A stretch of DNA of 14,122 bases from Hyphomicrobium sp. (GTDB taxonomy: Bacteria > Pseudomonadota > Alphaproteobacteria > Rhizobiales > Hyphomicrobiaceae), in contig JAICLG010000051.1 of NCBI GenBank assembly GCA_025927515.1, forward strand, positions 1-14,122, in the 5' to 3' direction. Under the pieces are notes generated by a model. It did not search any database, had not been told where the DNA came from, and saw only the letters and a list, made by a program, of their open reading frames with translations. Within the stretch, counting starts at the first letter, position 1; the number at the start of each line of letters is the position of its first letter. A program made the position numbers and the translations under genes. Positions 6,036 to 13,070 of this stretch are shown here, piece by piece.

Positions 6036-8708
6036 CTAACTGCGGGCGGGATTGGGTTTCTCGGGATCGATCCCGTATTTGCGGATCGCTTCCGCGACTT
6101 TGATCGAGGGAATTTTGTTTTCGTCCGCCAGCGCCTTCAGCGCAGAGATGGTGACGAAATGCCGATCGATCTCGAAGAACGATCTGAGCGTGCGGCGATA
6201 ATCGGAGCGGCCGAAGCCATCAGTTCCGAGTACGCTATAGCGACTGGGCACCGAGGGGCGGATCTGGTTGGCGTAGAGCTTCATGTAATCCGTCGATGCG
6301 ATGACGGGGCCATCGCCGCGCGATGATATCTTCTGCGTCAGATAAGGAATGCGCGGGGGCTCCGTCGGATGCAGCAAATTCCAGCGCTGGACGTCGTAGG
6401 CTTCGCGCGCCAGCTCGGTGAAGCTCGTTACGCTCCAGACATCGGCGGCGATGCCCCAGTCGTCGCGGAGCAAATCAGCCGCCGCGATGGCCTCACGCAG
6501 GATCGCGCCCGAACCCATCAACTGCACCTTGTAGCCTCGGGCATCGTCCGGCGCCTGCCGGAAGAGATACATGCCTTTGACGATTCCTTCCTCGACACCT
6601 GCTGGCATCGGGGGATGCTCGTAGTTCTCGTTCAGGAGCGTGAGATAAAAGAAGACGTCCTCCTGATCCGCCAGCATCCGCTTCAAGCCATTCTGGATGA
6701 TGACAGCCACTTCGTATCCAAACGTCGGATCGTAAGAGATGCAGTTCGGCACCGTCGCGGACAGAATGTGGCTATGCCCGTCCTCGTGCTGCAGGCCTTC
6801 CCCGTTCAAGGTTGTACGGCCCGAGGTGCCGCCGAGCAGAAAGCCACGGCAGCGTTCATCGCCCGCAGCCCACGCAAGATCGCCGACGCGCTGGAATCCG
6901 AACATCGAATAGAAAATATAAAACGGCACCATCGGCACGTTCGAGGTCGAATAACTCGTTGCCGCGGCCATCCACGATGCCATGGCACCGGCTTCGTTGA
7001 TGCCCTCTTGCAGCATCTGGCCTGTCTTGTCTTCCTTGTAGAACATCAACTGGTCGGCATCCTGCGGCTTGTAGAGCTGCCCCACCTGGCTGAAAATGCC
7101 GAACTGGCGGAACATGCCCTCCATGCCGAACGTGCGGCTTTCATCCGGCACGATCGGCACGATACGACGGCCGAGTTCCTTATCGCGCATCAGCGTCGTC
7201 AGGATGCGCACGAAAGCCATCGTCGTCGAAATCTCTCGGCCTTCCGAGCCTTTCAACTGAGCAAATGCGGTGAGTGGTGGAACCGGAAGCGATGCCGACT
7301 TGCGGCGGCGCACGGGCAAGTAGCCGCCAAGTTTCGCGCGCGTCTCGTGTAGATATTCATCCTCCGGCGATCCCTTCGGAAAGCGGATGAAGGGCAGTTC
7401 CTCGATTTTGTCGTTATCCAGCGGAACCTTGAAACGATCGCGGAAGTGCCTCAGTGCTTCGACGTCCATCTTCTTGGATTGATGCGCGAGCATCGTCCCT
7501 TCGCCCGCGTTGCCCATGCCGTAACCCTTGACCGTCTTGGCCAAGATGCACGTCGGCTGGCCCTTGTGGCGGACGGCGGCATGATACGCGGCGTAAACCT
7601 TCGAAGGGTCGTGACCGCCGCGCGTCAAACGCCATATTTTCTCATCCGACCAATCGGCCACGAGCGCCGCCGTCTCCGGATAGCGCCCGAAGAAATGCTC
7701 GCGAATGTAGGCGCCGTCGCGGGATTTGAAGACCTGGTATTCTCCGTCGACGCACTCCTCCATTAACTGGCGAAGGCGGCCCGTCGTATCACGCGCCAAC
7801 AGCTCGTCCCACTGCGAGCCCCATATCACCTTGAGGACGTTCCATCCGGCGCCGCGGAAATTGCGCTCGAGTTCCTGAATGATCTTGCCGTTGCCGCGAA
7901 CTGGACCGTCGAGCCGCTGCAAGTTGCAGTTGATCACGAAGATCAGATTGTCGAGTTCTTCGCGGCCGGCGAGCGAAATTGCGCCGAGGCTTTCCGGCTC
8001 ATCCATTTCGCCGTCACCGCAGAACACCCAGACCTTTCGTCTTTCGGTTTTCGCGAGGCCGCGATCTTCCAGGTACTTCAGGAAGCGGGCCTGGTAGATC
8101 GCCATCAGTGGCCCGAGTCCCATCGAGACGGTCGGAAACTGCCAGAAGTCCGGCATCAGCCAAGGATGCGGATAAGACGGGAGGCCGCGGCCGCCGACCT
8201 CGCGGCGGAAATGCACGAGCTGATCCTCGCTCAGGCGGCCTTCAAGAAATGCGCGGGCATAAATTCCAGGCGACGAATGGCCTTGGATCATGATCAGATC
8301 GCCGCCGTGATCTTCGGAGGGCGCGTGCCAGAAGTGCATGAAGCCGGTTTCGTAAAGCGTCGCGGCCGACTGATAGCTGGCGATATGGCCACCGAGCCCG
8401 GATGACTCTTTGTTGGCGCGTACGACCATTGCCGCTGCATTCCAACGGATCGCCGCGACGATCCGATGTTCAAGGTCCCGATCGCCCGGATGCTTGGCTT
8501 CCTCGCGCAGCGGAATGGTGTTGATGTAAGCGGTACTCGATGCAAACGGCAGAGCGGCGCCGCTGTGGCGCGCGCGTTCGACGACTTGTTTCAGGATGTC
8601 ATCGGCGCGCCGCGTGCCTTCGAACGCGATGAGGGAGGATATGGACTCGGTCCAATCCAGCATTTCCGGGTCTTCGGAGGTCAGAGATTTTTGCTCATTC
8701 TTTCCCAT
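6036..8708 (-). CDS. aceE: Pyruvate dehydrogenase E1 component, homodimeric type
   Basis: E1 uses thiamine diphosphate to decarboxylate pyruvate and reductively acetylates the lipoyl arm of E2. The 890-residue product matches the length of E. coli AceE (887). Visible marks include GGHIASYQSAATLYE (106-120), the substrate-side QGHSSPGIYARAF (142-154), and the thiamine-diphosphate/Mg motif FCGDGEMDEPES (229-240) closing at N260-C-N262. LNEN and GFGRSD segments near the C-terminus also fit the family. ATG 8708 is supported by AGGA about 7 bases upstream. It is the first gene of aceE-aceF-lpd. No internal stop or frameshift is seen. This single-chain E1 is distinct from the two-subunit PdhA/PdhB E1 of many alphaproteobacteria, so the organism either uses the AceE type or carries both. 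Confidence 0.97.
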   Translation of the reverse strand: MGKNEQKSLTSEDPEMLDWTESISSLIAFEGTRRADDILKQVVERARHSGAALPFASSTAYINTIPLREEAKHPGDRDLEHRIVAAIRWNAAAMVVRANKESSGLGGHIASYQSAATLYETGFMHFWHAPSEDHGGDLIMIQGHSSPGIYARAFLEGRLSEDQLVHFRREVGGRGLPSYPHPWLMPDFWQFPTVSMGLGPLMAIYQARFLKYLEDRGLAKTERRKVWVFCGDGEMDEPESLGAISLAGREELDNLIFVINCNLQRLDGPVRGNGKIIQELERNFRGAGWNVLKVIWGSQWDELLARDTTGRLRQLMEECVDGEYQVFKSRDGAYIREHFFGRYPETAALVADWSDEKIWRLTRGGHDPSKVYAAYHAAVRHKGQPTCILAKTVKGYGMGNAGEGTMLAHQSKKMDVEALRHFRDRFKVPLDNDKIEELPFIRFPKGSPEDEYLHETRAKLGGYLPVRRRKSASLPVPPLTAFAQLKGSEGREISTTMAFVRILTTLMRDKELGRRIVPIVPDESRTFGMEGMFRQFGIFSQVGQLYKPQDADQLMFYKEDKTGQMLQEGINEAGAMASWMAAATSYSTSNVPMVPFYIFYSMFGFQRVGDLAWAAGDERCRGFLLGGTSGRTTLNGEGLQHEDGHSHILSATVPNCISYDPTFGYEVAVIIQNGLKRMLADQEDVFFYLTLLNENYEHPPMPAGVEEGIVKGMYLFRQAPDDARGYKVQLMGSGAILREAIAAADLLRDDWGIAADVWSVTSFTELAREAYDVQRWNLLHPTEPPRIPYLTQKISSRGDGPVIASTDYMKLYANQIRPSVPSRYSVLGTDGFGRSDYRRTLRSFFEIDRHFVTISALKALADENKIPSIKVAEAIRKYGIDPEKPNPARS

Positions 8709-9058
8709 GCCATCCTGTCCGGGGTCGCGGTTTTTGAGGAGAACATTGGTAAAACTCGGCTGGGCCCTTTGAGTTCAGGCCTGCCGCCTATGCTTGCAAT
8801 TTGATCAATCGAGCGAAACGCTGCGCTATTATCGGCCAATGCTAGGTTCCTGCGAGCTTAGCGCGTCCGCCAAATGGAAAAAATCAGTCCCTTGGGCAGG
8901 TTGAAAAATTCGCAACGAACCACCAACGGCGAGGCACGCTCCAGCTTTTGCGGCCTCGCACCGCAGCAACGATTGTGTTTGACGATAGAGCTGTTCAAGC
9001 AGAGCCTTGTTGTGACGGCGCGGATCTGCCCGGCTCCACATCCGAAGGAACATGCGAC
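8709..9058. other. Divergent intergenic region upstream of aceE
   Basis: This 350-base stretch separates the starts of aceE (minus) and the small secreted gene at 9059 (plus), so it should hold both promoters. No clear gene is present. Open frames crossing it have no matching start signal or recognisable protein. An 8-bp palindrome, TTGATCAA, lies at 8801-8808, about 95 bases upstream of aceE, and could be part of an operator. ATTGGT at 8745-8750 resembles half of the known E. coli PdhR box, but the partner half is missing. I could not define a convincing -35/-10 pair on either strand. Confidence 0.5.
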
Positions 9059-9520
9059 ATGGCGCAGGCGAGCGTGATTTCTGTAAGAGCATCCGTCCGC
9101 CGCGCTGGATTGCGAGCTTCATATTTAGTCGCGGCGATGATTGCGGCTGGTTTCGTATTGCCGGTCTTGCCGTCGCCAGCATCGGCCTATGAGTCATCGT
9201 CCGGGCCGCGCGTGCGCGGTCTCGGCGCCGTCGTGGCTCCCGTTGACAGGCGAGGCCCGACGTTGCCCGCGGACCCATTTCTATTGCCTGACTCCGGATG
9301 GGCCAACGGTGCAGCGAGCGGCGGCGCCCGAGGCAGCGGGGGTGCGGGATCAGGTCCTTACACTCCGACGCTCGCTCAGCCTACCCCCCTGCCCGTAGTC
9401 GCTCCGGCGCCCCCCGTCGCTGCTCCCAGCGCGCACCGGCCAAAGAAAACGGGCAAGTCACACGGCAAGTCTCGTAGCAAATCTCATGGCCGGATAATCC
9501 TGCAAAAGCCTAACGGTTGA
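9059..9520 (+). CDS. Small secreted Pro/Gly-rich protein with basic C-terminus, function unknown
   Basis: ATG 9059 is chosen over an in-frame start at 8948 because AAGGA (9045-9049) lies 9 bases before it and a signal peptide follows. The product is 153 residues. A basic N-terminus (residues 1-20, several Arg) leads to a hydrophobic core (about 21-39) and a likely cleavage site after ASA (43). The mature part has a Gly/Ser-rich stretch (84-100), a Pro/Ala/Val-rich stretch (104-125) and a strongly basic end (126-150; Lys, Arg, His and Ser, including KSHGKSRSKSHG). No known domain was recognised. It is probably exported and disordered; the basic tail could bind peptidoglycan, anionic polymers or nucleic acid, but this is a guess. 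It is divergent from aceE, and the next gene starts 146 bases downstream. Confidence 0.7.
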   Translation: MAQASVISVRASVRRAGLRASYLVAAMIAAGFVLPVLPSPASAYESSSGPRVRGLGAVVAPVDRRGPTLPADPFLLPDSGWANGAASGGARGSGGAGSGPYTPTLAQPTPLPVVAPAPPVAAPSAHRPKKTGKSHGKSRSKSHGRIILQKPNG

Positions 9521-9666
9521 TCTCGATTCGAGGCGATCGGCAGTCGGTGCAGCAAAGCCGCGATGCAGGGAAAAACGACACGCGGCGGTGATTTATTTTA
9601 CGCTATCAACAGGAGGGTATGGCACGCTGGCTTCCGCAACTTGCTGCAACCAACGGGAGTTCAGCC

Positions 9667-9969
9667 ATGCGCCGCGTTTCTCTATTGACGATTGCCACGG
9701 TTATTTTCGCCGCCGCTTTTGCGGCTGTACCGGCCGAAGCCAAGCAATGCTTCCGGAAAGCGGCGATAGGCGATGCGCTGACGCAAGATCTCGCGAAATT
9801 CCAGGTCGACGCGATGCTCTTGCAGGCCACCGATTTCAGCATCTATCTCACTTACGTCGCGAGCGGGACGACGCCGGGCTATACGTTCGGCAAACGCTCT
9901 TATCATTGCGCTCCGGGAAGCGTGATGGGTTGGGAATGCCGGGGTTCGGCGACGCTCTGCAAGCTTTAA
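9667..9969 (+). CDS. Small secreted four-cysteine protein, function unknown
   Basis: The product from ATG 9667 is 100 residues. Residues 1-25 are a Sec signal peptide (MRRVSLLTIATVIFAAAF, ending AEA). The mature protein of about 75 residues has four cysteines (C28, C81, C91, C98), which could form two disulfides in the periplasm, and aromatic-rich segments around 59-63 and 79-90. GGGAG, read as GGGAG at 9655-9659, lies 7 bases before this start. An earlier in-frame ATG at 9619 has a perfect AGGAGG (9611-9616) but only 2 bases of spacing, and would add 16 residues ahead of the signal peptide, so it is less likely. I do not recognise the family. The gene converges on the membrane-protein gene ending at 10039, with a strong inverted repeat between them. 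Confidence 0.72.
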   Translation: MRRVSLLTIATVIFAAAFAAVPAEAKQCFRKAAIGDALTQDLAKFQVDAMLLQATDFSIYLTYVASGTTPGYTFGKRSYHCAPGSVMGWECRGSATLCKL

Positions 9970-9985
9970 TCTTCGACGGTCCCGC

Positions 9986-10023
9986 GCGCGGCGTTACTCA
10001 AGCTAAGACCCGAAACGCCGCGC
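9986..10023. terminator. Possible bidirectional terminator: 10-bp GC-rich inverted repeat between convergent genes
   Basis: GCGCGGCGTT (9986-9995) and AACGCCGCGC (10014-10023) are exact reverse complements, separated by an 18-base loop. The repeat lies between the stop at 9969 (+) and the stop at 10039 (-), the expected place for a shared terminator. No strong T-run follows on either strand; the plus strand reads AGATATTTCC. So it may act as a processing or blocking structure rather than a classic intrinsic terminator. Confidence 0.45.
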
Positions 10024-10038
10024 AGATATTTCCTGCCG

Positions 10039-11013
10039 TTATCTCTGTGCTGTAACGCGACGGATCCCGCACTTCTCCATGGGAAGCGCCGTCGTCGTCC
10101 AACCATTCATCGTCACCGTCACGACATATCGCCGGCAATCGGGACCCGCGCCCGGTACGAAATGAACCCTGAAAAGAGCCCGGCTAGGTTCGCGCCGTCG
10201 CGGCCAGATGAAAACGCCGTTGTCTGGCGTCCGCGCAATGGCGGTATCGATAGCCTTTTGGGCGTTGCGAAAATCGACGGACGAAAACCGCGCCAAGACT
10301 GCGTGCGACAGACCAGGATGAAGCCCAACTGATTCGGCACGTGCCTCGATACTGTCGCGGGGCTTCGGCCGCTCCAACCGTGCCGGGGCCAGATCGGAAG
10401 CTTCACCATCGTGCATGACTTGGCGGCGTGATGGCGGATCGGATGCGGGGTCATCGACATCATCGCGAGCATCGTCTTTGTCTGCGATCGCGGCCACGGG
10501 TTCGTGGGCGATGGCCGGTTTGTCGGCCGCGGATGATTCCGGCTTCGCTGCTGCGGCCGCGTTCGCGTCCGCAGGTTGAGGGGGCGATGCGGGCCGGGGT
10601 TCCGATAAAACCGGTGGCGAGGGTGAAGGCGAGACCGCTGGGGGTGGTGCGGGAATCGATGGCTGCGCCGGTCCGTGCGGAGCGCCAGCGGATGCGGTCT
10701 CGATCAGGTGCTGCGTCGGCTTCGGTGCGTCGGCGCTATCGCCGACAGCAGCCAACGCATGACCCGCTATATTGGAAATCCACGACGGCCAGTTTGCGGG
10801 TCGATTAATCAGCACCCAGCCAGCACACATTATGATGGCAACCGAGATGCTCCACGCGAGCGCGTTGCGCGCTTCCGCTCCAAGAACGCTTTCCGAGACA
10901 GGACCGCCGATCCTTTCCTGCGGCGATAGCGCGAAAGCATCCTCGTAACCATCGTCCTCCTCGAAAGCGGAGTAACGAGGCTCCAAGTCCGCATGGCGAA
11001 GCGGAACCGACAT
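10039..11013 (-). CDS. Single-pass membrane protein with Pro/Ala-rich linker and C-terminal domain
   Basis: Two in-frame ATGs lie at 11019 and 11013. GGAAGG (11020-11025) touches the first but sits 6 bases before the second, so 11013 is preferred (324 residues). The order is: an acidic N-terminal segment (1-51), one membrane helix (about 52-69, ALAWSISVAIIMCAGWVLI), a long Pro/Ala/Ser linker (about 95-180) and an acidic stretch (179-192). A folded C-terminal part (about 222-324) follows, with YVVTVTMNGW strands bracketed by C293 and C315. The layout suggests a cytoplasmic N-terminus and a periplasmic C-terminus, as in TonB-, TolA- or FtsN-like proteins, but no TonB or SPOR signature is seen. 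The CRRYVVTVT motif loosely recalls the C-terminus of 17-kDa surface-antigen proteins. The function is unknown. Confidence 0.75.
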   Translation of the reverse strand: MSVPLRHADLEPRYSAFEEDDGYEDAFALSPQERIGGPVSESVLGAEARNALAWSISVAIIMCAGWVLINRPANWPSWISNIAGHALAAVGDSADAPKPTQHLIETASAGAPHGPAQPSIPAPPPAVSPSPSPPVLSEPRPASPPQPADANAAAAAKPESSAADKPAIAHEPVAAIADKDDARDDVDDPASDPPSRRQVMHDGEASDLAPARLERPKPRDSIEARAESVGLHPGLSHAVLARFSSVDFRNAQKAIDTAIARTPDNGVFIWPRRREPSRALFRVHFVPGAGPDCRRYVVTVTMNGWTTTALPMEKCGIRRVTAQR

Positions 11014-11189
11014 GACCATCCTTCCGTGCCACTACCGGCGTCAACATCCCGCTGGCGTGGAAGAAGCCAAAATATTCCTGGCGAAATGAAGGCCGTCGTT
11101 GTGCTCGCGCAGTAGCTTCAGGGCTATAGAAATTAGGGCGCCCCCGCCTTCGCGCACGGACGCCCTGAGCCTCATCGAATGATCAGCTG

Positions 11190-11255
11190 AGCCAAGAAAA
11201 TACCTCATGCGCAAGACAAACACTCGTTCCGCACATGAGGCTATTCACCTTGGCT
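11190..11255 (-). terminator. Intrinsic terminator after the SH3-domain gene, with nested outer arms
   Basis: In minus-strand sense, CCTCATGTGCGG (11240-11229) pairs with TTGCGCATGAGG (11214-11203). The stem is 12 pairs including three G-U wobbles, with a 14-base loop. It is followed by TATTTTCTT, a moderate U-tract. The structure starts 20 bases after the stop codon at 11260, the expected position. A further 7-bp pair, CTTGGCT (11249-11255) with AGCCAAG (11190-11196), brackets the hairpin and would enclose the U-tract. Confidence 0.62.
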
Positions 11256-11259
11256 TCGC

Positions 11260-11871
11260 CTACGGACGCTTGCCATCATCGTGGCGCCCGTGGTCGCCAG
11301 GACCCTTATGATCATTACGCTTGATATCGTGCCGATCGTTTTTATGGGGACGCCAGCCGCGATCCGGAGGCGGCTTCATGCCGGTTGGCGATTTGTAACC
11401 GCCCGTACGCCACCATCCTGCTTTCCGAGGACCGGGAGGCGGAGCATGCCAGCCTGGGCGAGGCCGCGGTTTGTATGCGAACCAGCGCGTGCGCTGCGCG
11501 TACCACGGACGTCCGACGTAGTAATGATTCCAGTAATCGGCGGCGGCAAAAGTGATGACAGGGATTCCGAATGCCGCGACGCCGAGATCGGGAAGCGGAC
11601 GCATGTCGCCGCGATAGTCCATGGCGAGATATTCGCTGAATACCCAGCCGCGATTTCCCGCCCAAACAACGTCGCACCAGGATTCATCACGCAGGCATCC
11701 CCTTACGTCGATCGGATCGCTGTCGGGAATGACGCCGACGCTTGGGTAGTCCGTATCGGGGCCTGCCCGCAGATTAACATTTGCGGTGGCGTAGCCCGGT
11801 GCTGCCTCCGCGTACGGAATTCCCAAGGCCACCGATAGAAACAAGGCACCGGCCAATGGTCGAAATTTCAT
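11260..11871 (-). CDS. Secreted bacterial SH3-domain protein
   Basis: The frame is open further upstream to 12036, but ATG 11871 is chosen because AGGTGA lies 4 bases before it and a signal peptide follows (MKFRPLAGALFLSVALGIPYAEA, residues 1-23). The product is 203 residues. An SH3-type domain (about 27-84) is marked by TANVNLRAGPDTDYPSVGVI, a possible disulfide pair C59-C66 and RGWVFSEYL. Bacterial SH3 domains usually bind peptidoglycan or other envelope components. The C-terminal half is rich in Trp, Tyr, Pro and Arg (114-150), then in His, Asp, Lys and Gly (175-203), and is probably disordered and cationic. Similar exported proteins are common in Hyphomicrobiales and are not well characterised. 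The gene is divergent from doxX and ends in a clear terminator. Confidence 0.85.
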   Translation of the reverse strand: MKFRPLAGALFLSVALGIPYAEAAPGYATANVNLRAGPDTDYPSVGVIPDSDPIDVRGCLRDESWCDVVWAGNRGWVFSEYLAMDYRGDMRPLPDLGVAAFGIPVITFAAADYWNHYYVGRPWYAQRTRWFAYKPRPRPGWHAPPPGPRKAGWWRTGGYKSPTGMKPPPDRGWRPHKNDRHDIKRNDHKGPGDHGRHDDGKRP

Positions 11872-11980
11872 TTTATCACCTAAATGAGTTTTCTCCCCGC
11901 ACAAGGCAGACAAAGTCAATATGTCAGTGTCATGGCAATTGAGCAGTGAACTGAAAACTGTTGGCTGGCCGTAAACAATA

Positions 11981-11986
11981 TATAAT
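11981..11986 (+). promoter_or_regulatory. Possible -10 element upstream of the DoxX gene
   Basis: TATAAT matches the sigma-70 -10 consensus exactly, in a locally A/T-rich stretch of the divergent region. The best upstream hexamer is TTGGCT (11961-11966), but its spacing of 14 is short, so the -35 is poor. If used, the transcript would carry a leader of roughly 130 bases before the doxX start at 12123. This is a weak prediction. Confidence 0.28.
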
Positions 11987-12122
11987 TCGTGATTGCTTTG
12001 GAGTTGCGCTAGCACGGAATACGCACTCGGCAACATCGTCTTCGCCGTCAGCTACATCGCGATTGTAACGCTATTTCACCACCGAAAATTTCCCGGACGA
12101 ATCTCAATAAGGAAGGAACACC

Positions 12123-12518
12123 ATGGCCACAACTTTCCTCGACGAATGGCGTCCGCGTATTCTGAGCATCCTGCGCATCGTCGCTGGCGTACTCTTCTTT
12201 GAGCATGGCGCGCAGAAAATTCTGGGCTTTCCCGCTGGCGGCCATAGTCCAGAAATGTTCTCCTTGATCTGGGTGGCTGGGATACTGGAATTAATCGGTG
12301 GAGCGCTGCTTATTCTTGGGCTCTTTACCCGCCCCGTTGCGTTCTTGCTCTCCGGCGAAATGGCGTTCGCTTATTGGATGGTACATGCTCCCAAGAGCAC
12401 CTTCCCGGCGGTCAACGGTGGCGATGCCGCCATTCTTTTTTGCTTCGTTTTCCTTTATTTCGTCTTCGCCGGTCCGGGTCCGTGGAGCGTCGATGCGTGC
12501 GTCAGAGAAAAATCCTGA
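12123..12518 (+). CDS. DoxX family membrane protein
   Basis: The product is 131 residues with about four membrane helices, the usual size and layout of DoxX/YphA-like proteins. Family marks are RIVAGVLFFEHGAQKILGF (18-36), the GILELIGGALLILGLFTRPVA segment (53-73), a short EMAFAYWMVHAPK helix, and NGGDAAILFCFVFLYF (98-113) ending in GPGPWSVD. ATG 12123 has a good GGAAGGA (12111-12117). DoxX was named for a subunit of an archaeal thiosulfate:quinone oxidoreductase, but most bacterial homologues are not known to act this way. Some are linked to redox or thiol stress. No partner subunit lies nearby, so a thiosulfate role is not supported. It is divergent from the SH3 gene. Confidence 0.88.
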   Translation: MATTFLDEWRPRILSILRIVAGVLFFEHGAQKILGFPAGGHSPEMFSLIWVAGILELIGGALLILGLFTRPVAFLLSGEMAFAYWMVHAPKSTFPAVNGGDAAILFCFVFLYFVFAGPGPWSVDACVREKS

Positions 12519-12524
12519 GTAATT

Positions 12525-12555
12525 CGGCGCTCTGTGACGGGATCGTGGAGCGCCG
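12525..12555 (+). terminator. Stem-loop just after the DoxX gene
   Basis: CGGCGCTC (12525-12532) and GAGCGCCG (12548-12555) are exact reverse complements with a 15-base spacer, starting 6 bases after the doxX stop. Four further inner pairs (three of them G-U) could extend the stem. No T-run follows, so it is either a weak or Rho-assisted terminator or an mRNA-stabilising 3' structure. Confidence 0.45.
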
Positions 12556-12609
12556 CAGTTCAGAAGTGTGGCGCACGTACTCGGCTTTCGGCGCAGCGGC
12601 TTAATTCAT

Positions 12610-12638
12610 CTAATCATCGTGCTTATTCCGATGATTAG
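12610..12638. repeat. Perfect 10-bp inverted repeat, possible operator
   Basis: CTAATCATCG (12610-12619) and CGATGATTAG (12629-12638) are exact reverse complements separated by 9 bases (TGCTTATTC). The arms are A/T-rich and no T-run follows on the plus strand. The repeat lies about 90 bases after doxX and about 130 bases before the gene at 12771. Its symmetry and position fit a binding site for a dimeric regulator of the downstream gene. A second hairpin at the end of the doxX transcript is the alternative. Confidence 0.45.
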
Positions 12639-12770
12639 CGTCAACTGAGGGATGTTCGGCAGGTCATTATTGACACTATCCCCCTCCCCGACTCGCAACA
12701 TTCACGAGAACGCCGCGTTGTCCGCATCAGAGCGCTTCGACCCGAAGCGGGAAAGACGAAGGACACGACA

Positions 12771-13070
12771 ATGAGCAAATTGATCCTCATGGGTTCGGCA
12801 GCACTAGCGTTAGCGCTCGCGGCCGCCGCACCTGCTTTGGCTCAGATCCGCACAGACGGGAGCCGTTACAATCAAGGTGGAAGCAGCACGTTCGACAGCA
12901 TCGACCCGACGAGGACGGACCCCGGAAGTGGGCGGGATTATTCTGCTCCGACGCGTCACAGAAGGCATTCGGGTTCGAACGGCGCGAGCAGTGGCGAGCG
13001 CGGTACGTTCGACTCCGGGCCAAACGATCCGCCGCCGCCGTATACACCGCAAAGAGAAGGCGGCAGGTAG
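12771..13070 (+). CDS. Small secreted hypothetical protein
   Basis: The product is 99 residues from ATG 12771, with GAAGGA (12758-12763) 7 bases upstream. Residues 1-24 are a typical Ala/Leu-rich Sec signal peptide ending PALAQ. The mature protein of about 75 residues is Ser, Gly, Asp, Arg and Pro rich, has no cysteine and looks disordered. A short motif appears twice: STFDS at 39-43 and GTFDSG at 78-83, each followed within a few residues by an Asp-Pro pair. A run of four prolines (87-90) sits near the end. I do not recognise the family and there is no evidence of function beyond export. It converges on the pilus-subunit gene, with 103 bases between stops and no clear terminator. Confidence 0.68.
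   Translation: MSKLILMGSAALALALAAAAPALAQIRTDGSRYNQGGSSTFDSIDPTRTDPGSGRDYSAPTRHRRHSGSNGASSGERGTFDSGPNDPPPPYTPQREGGR

Noticed and set aside
5344..6039. Plus-strand open frame (231 codons) opposite aceF
   Set aside because: It overlaps conserved E2 domains on the other strand and shows no protein motif of its own.
6369..7352. Long plus-strand open frame (327 codons) opposite aceE
   Set aside because: It is antisense to conserved aceE coding sequence and its translation has shadow-like Arg/His/Ala composition with no family features.
8745..8759. PdhR-type operator before aceE
   Set aside because: Only the left half (ATTGGT) fits the known E. coli consensus; the right half ACTCGG does not match ACCAAT.
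8829..9278. Minus-strand open frame (149 codons) opposite the small secreted gene
   Set aside because: Arg-rich composition, no ribosome binding site, and it overlaps a plus-strand gene with a clear signal peptide and good start.
12123..12518. Thiosulfate:quinone oxidoreductase role for the DoxX protein
   Set aside because: No DoxD or other sulfur-oxidation gene is nearby, and most bacterial DoxX-family proteins are not known to have this activity.
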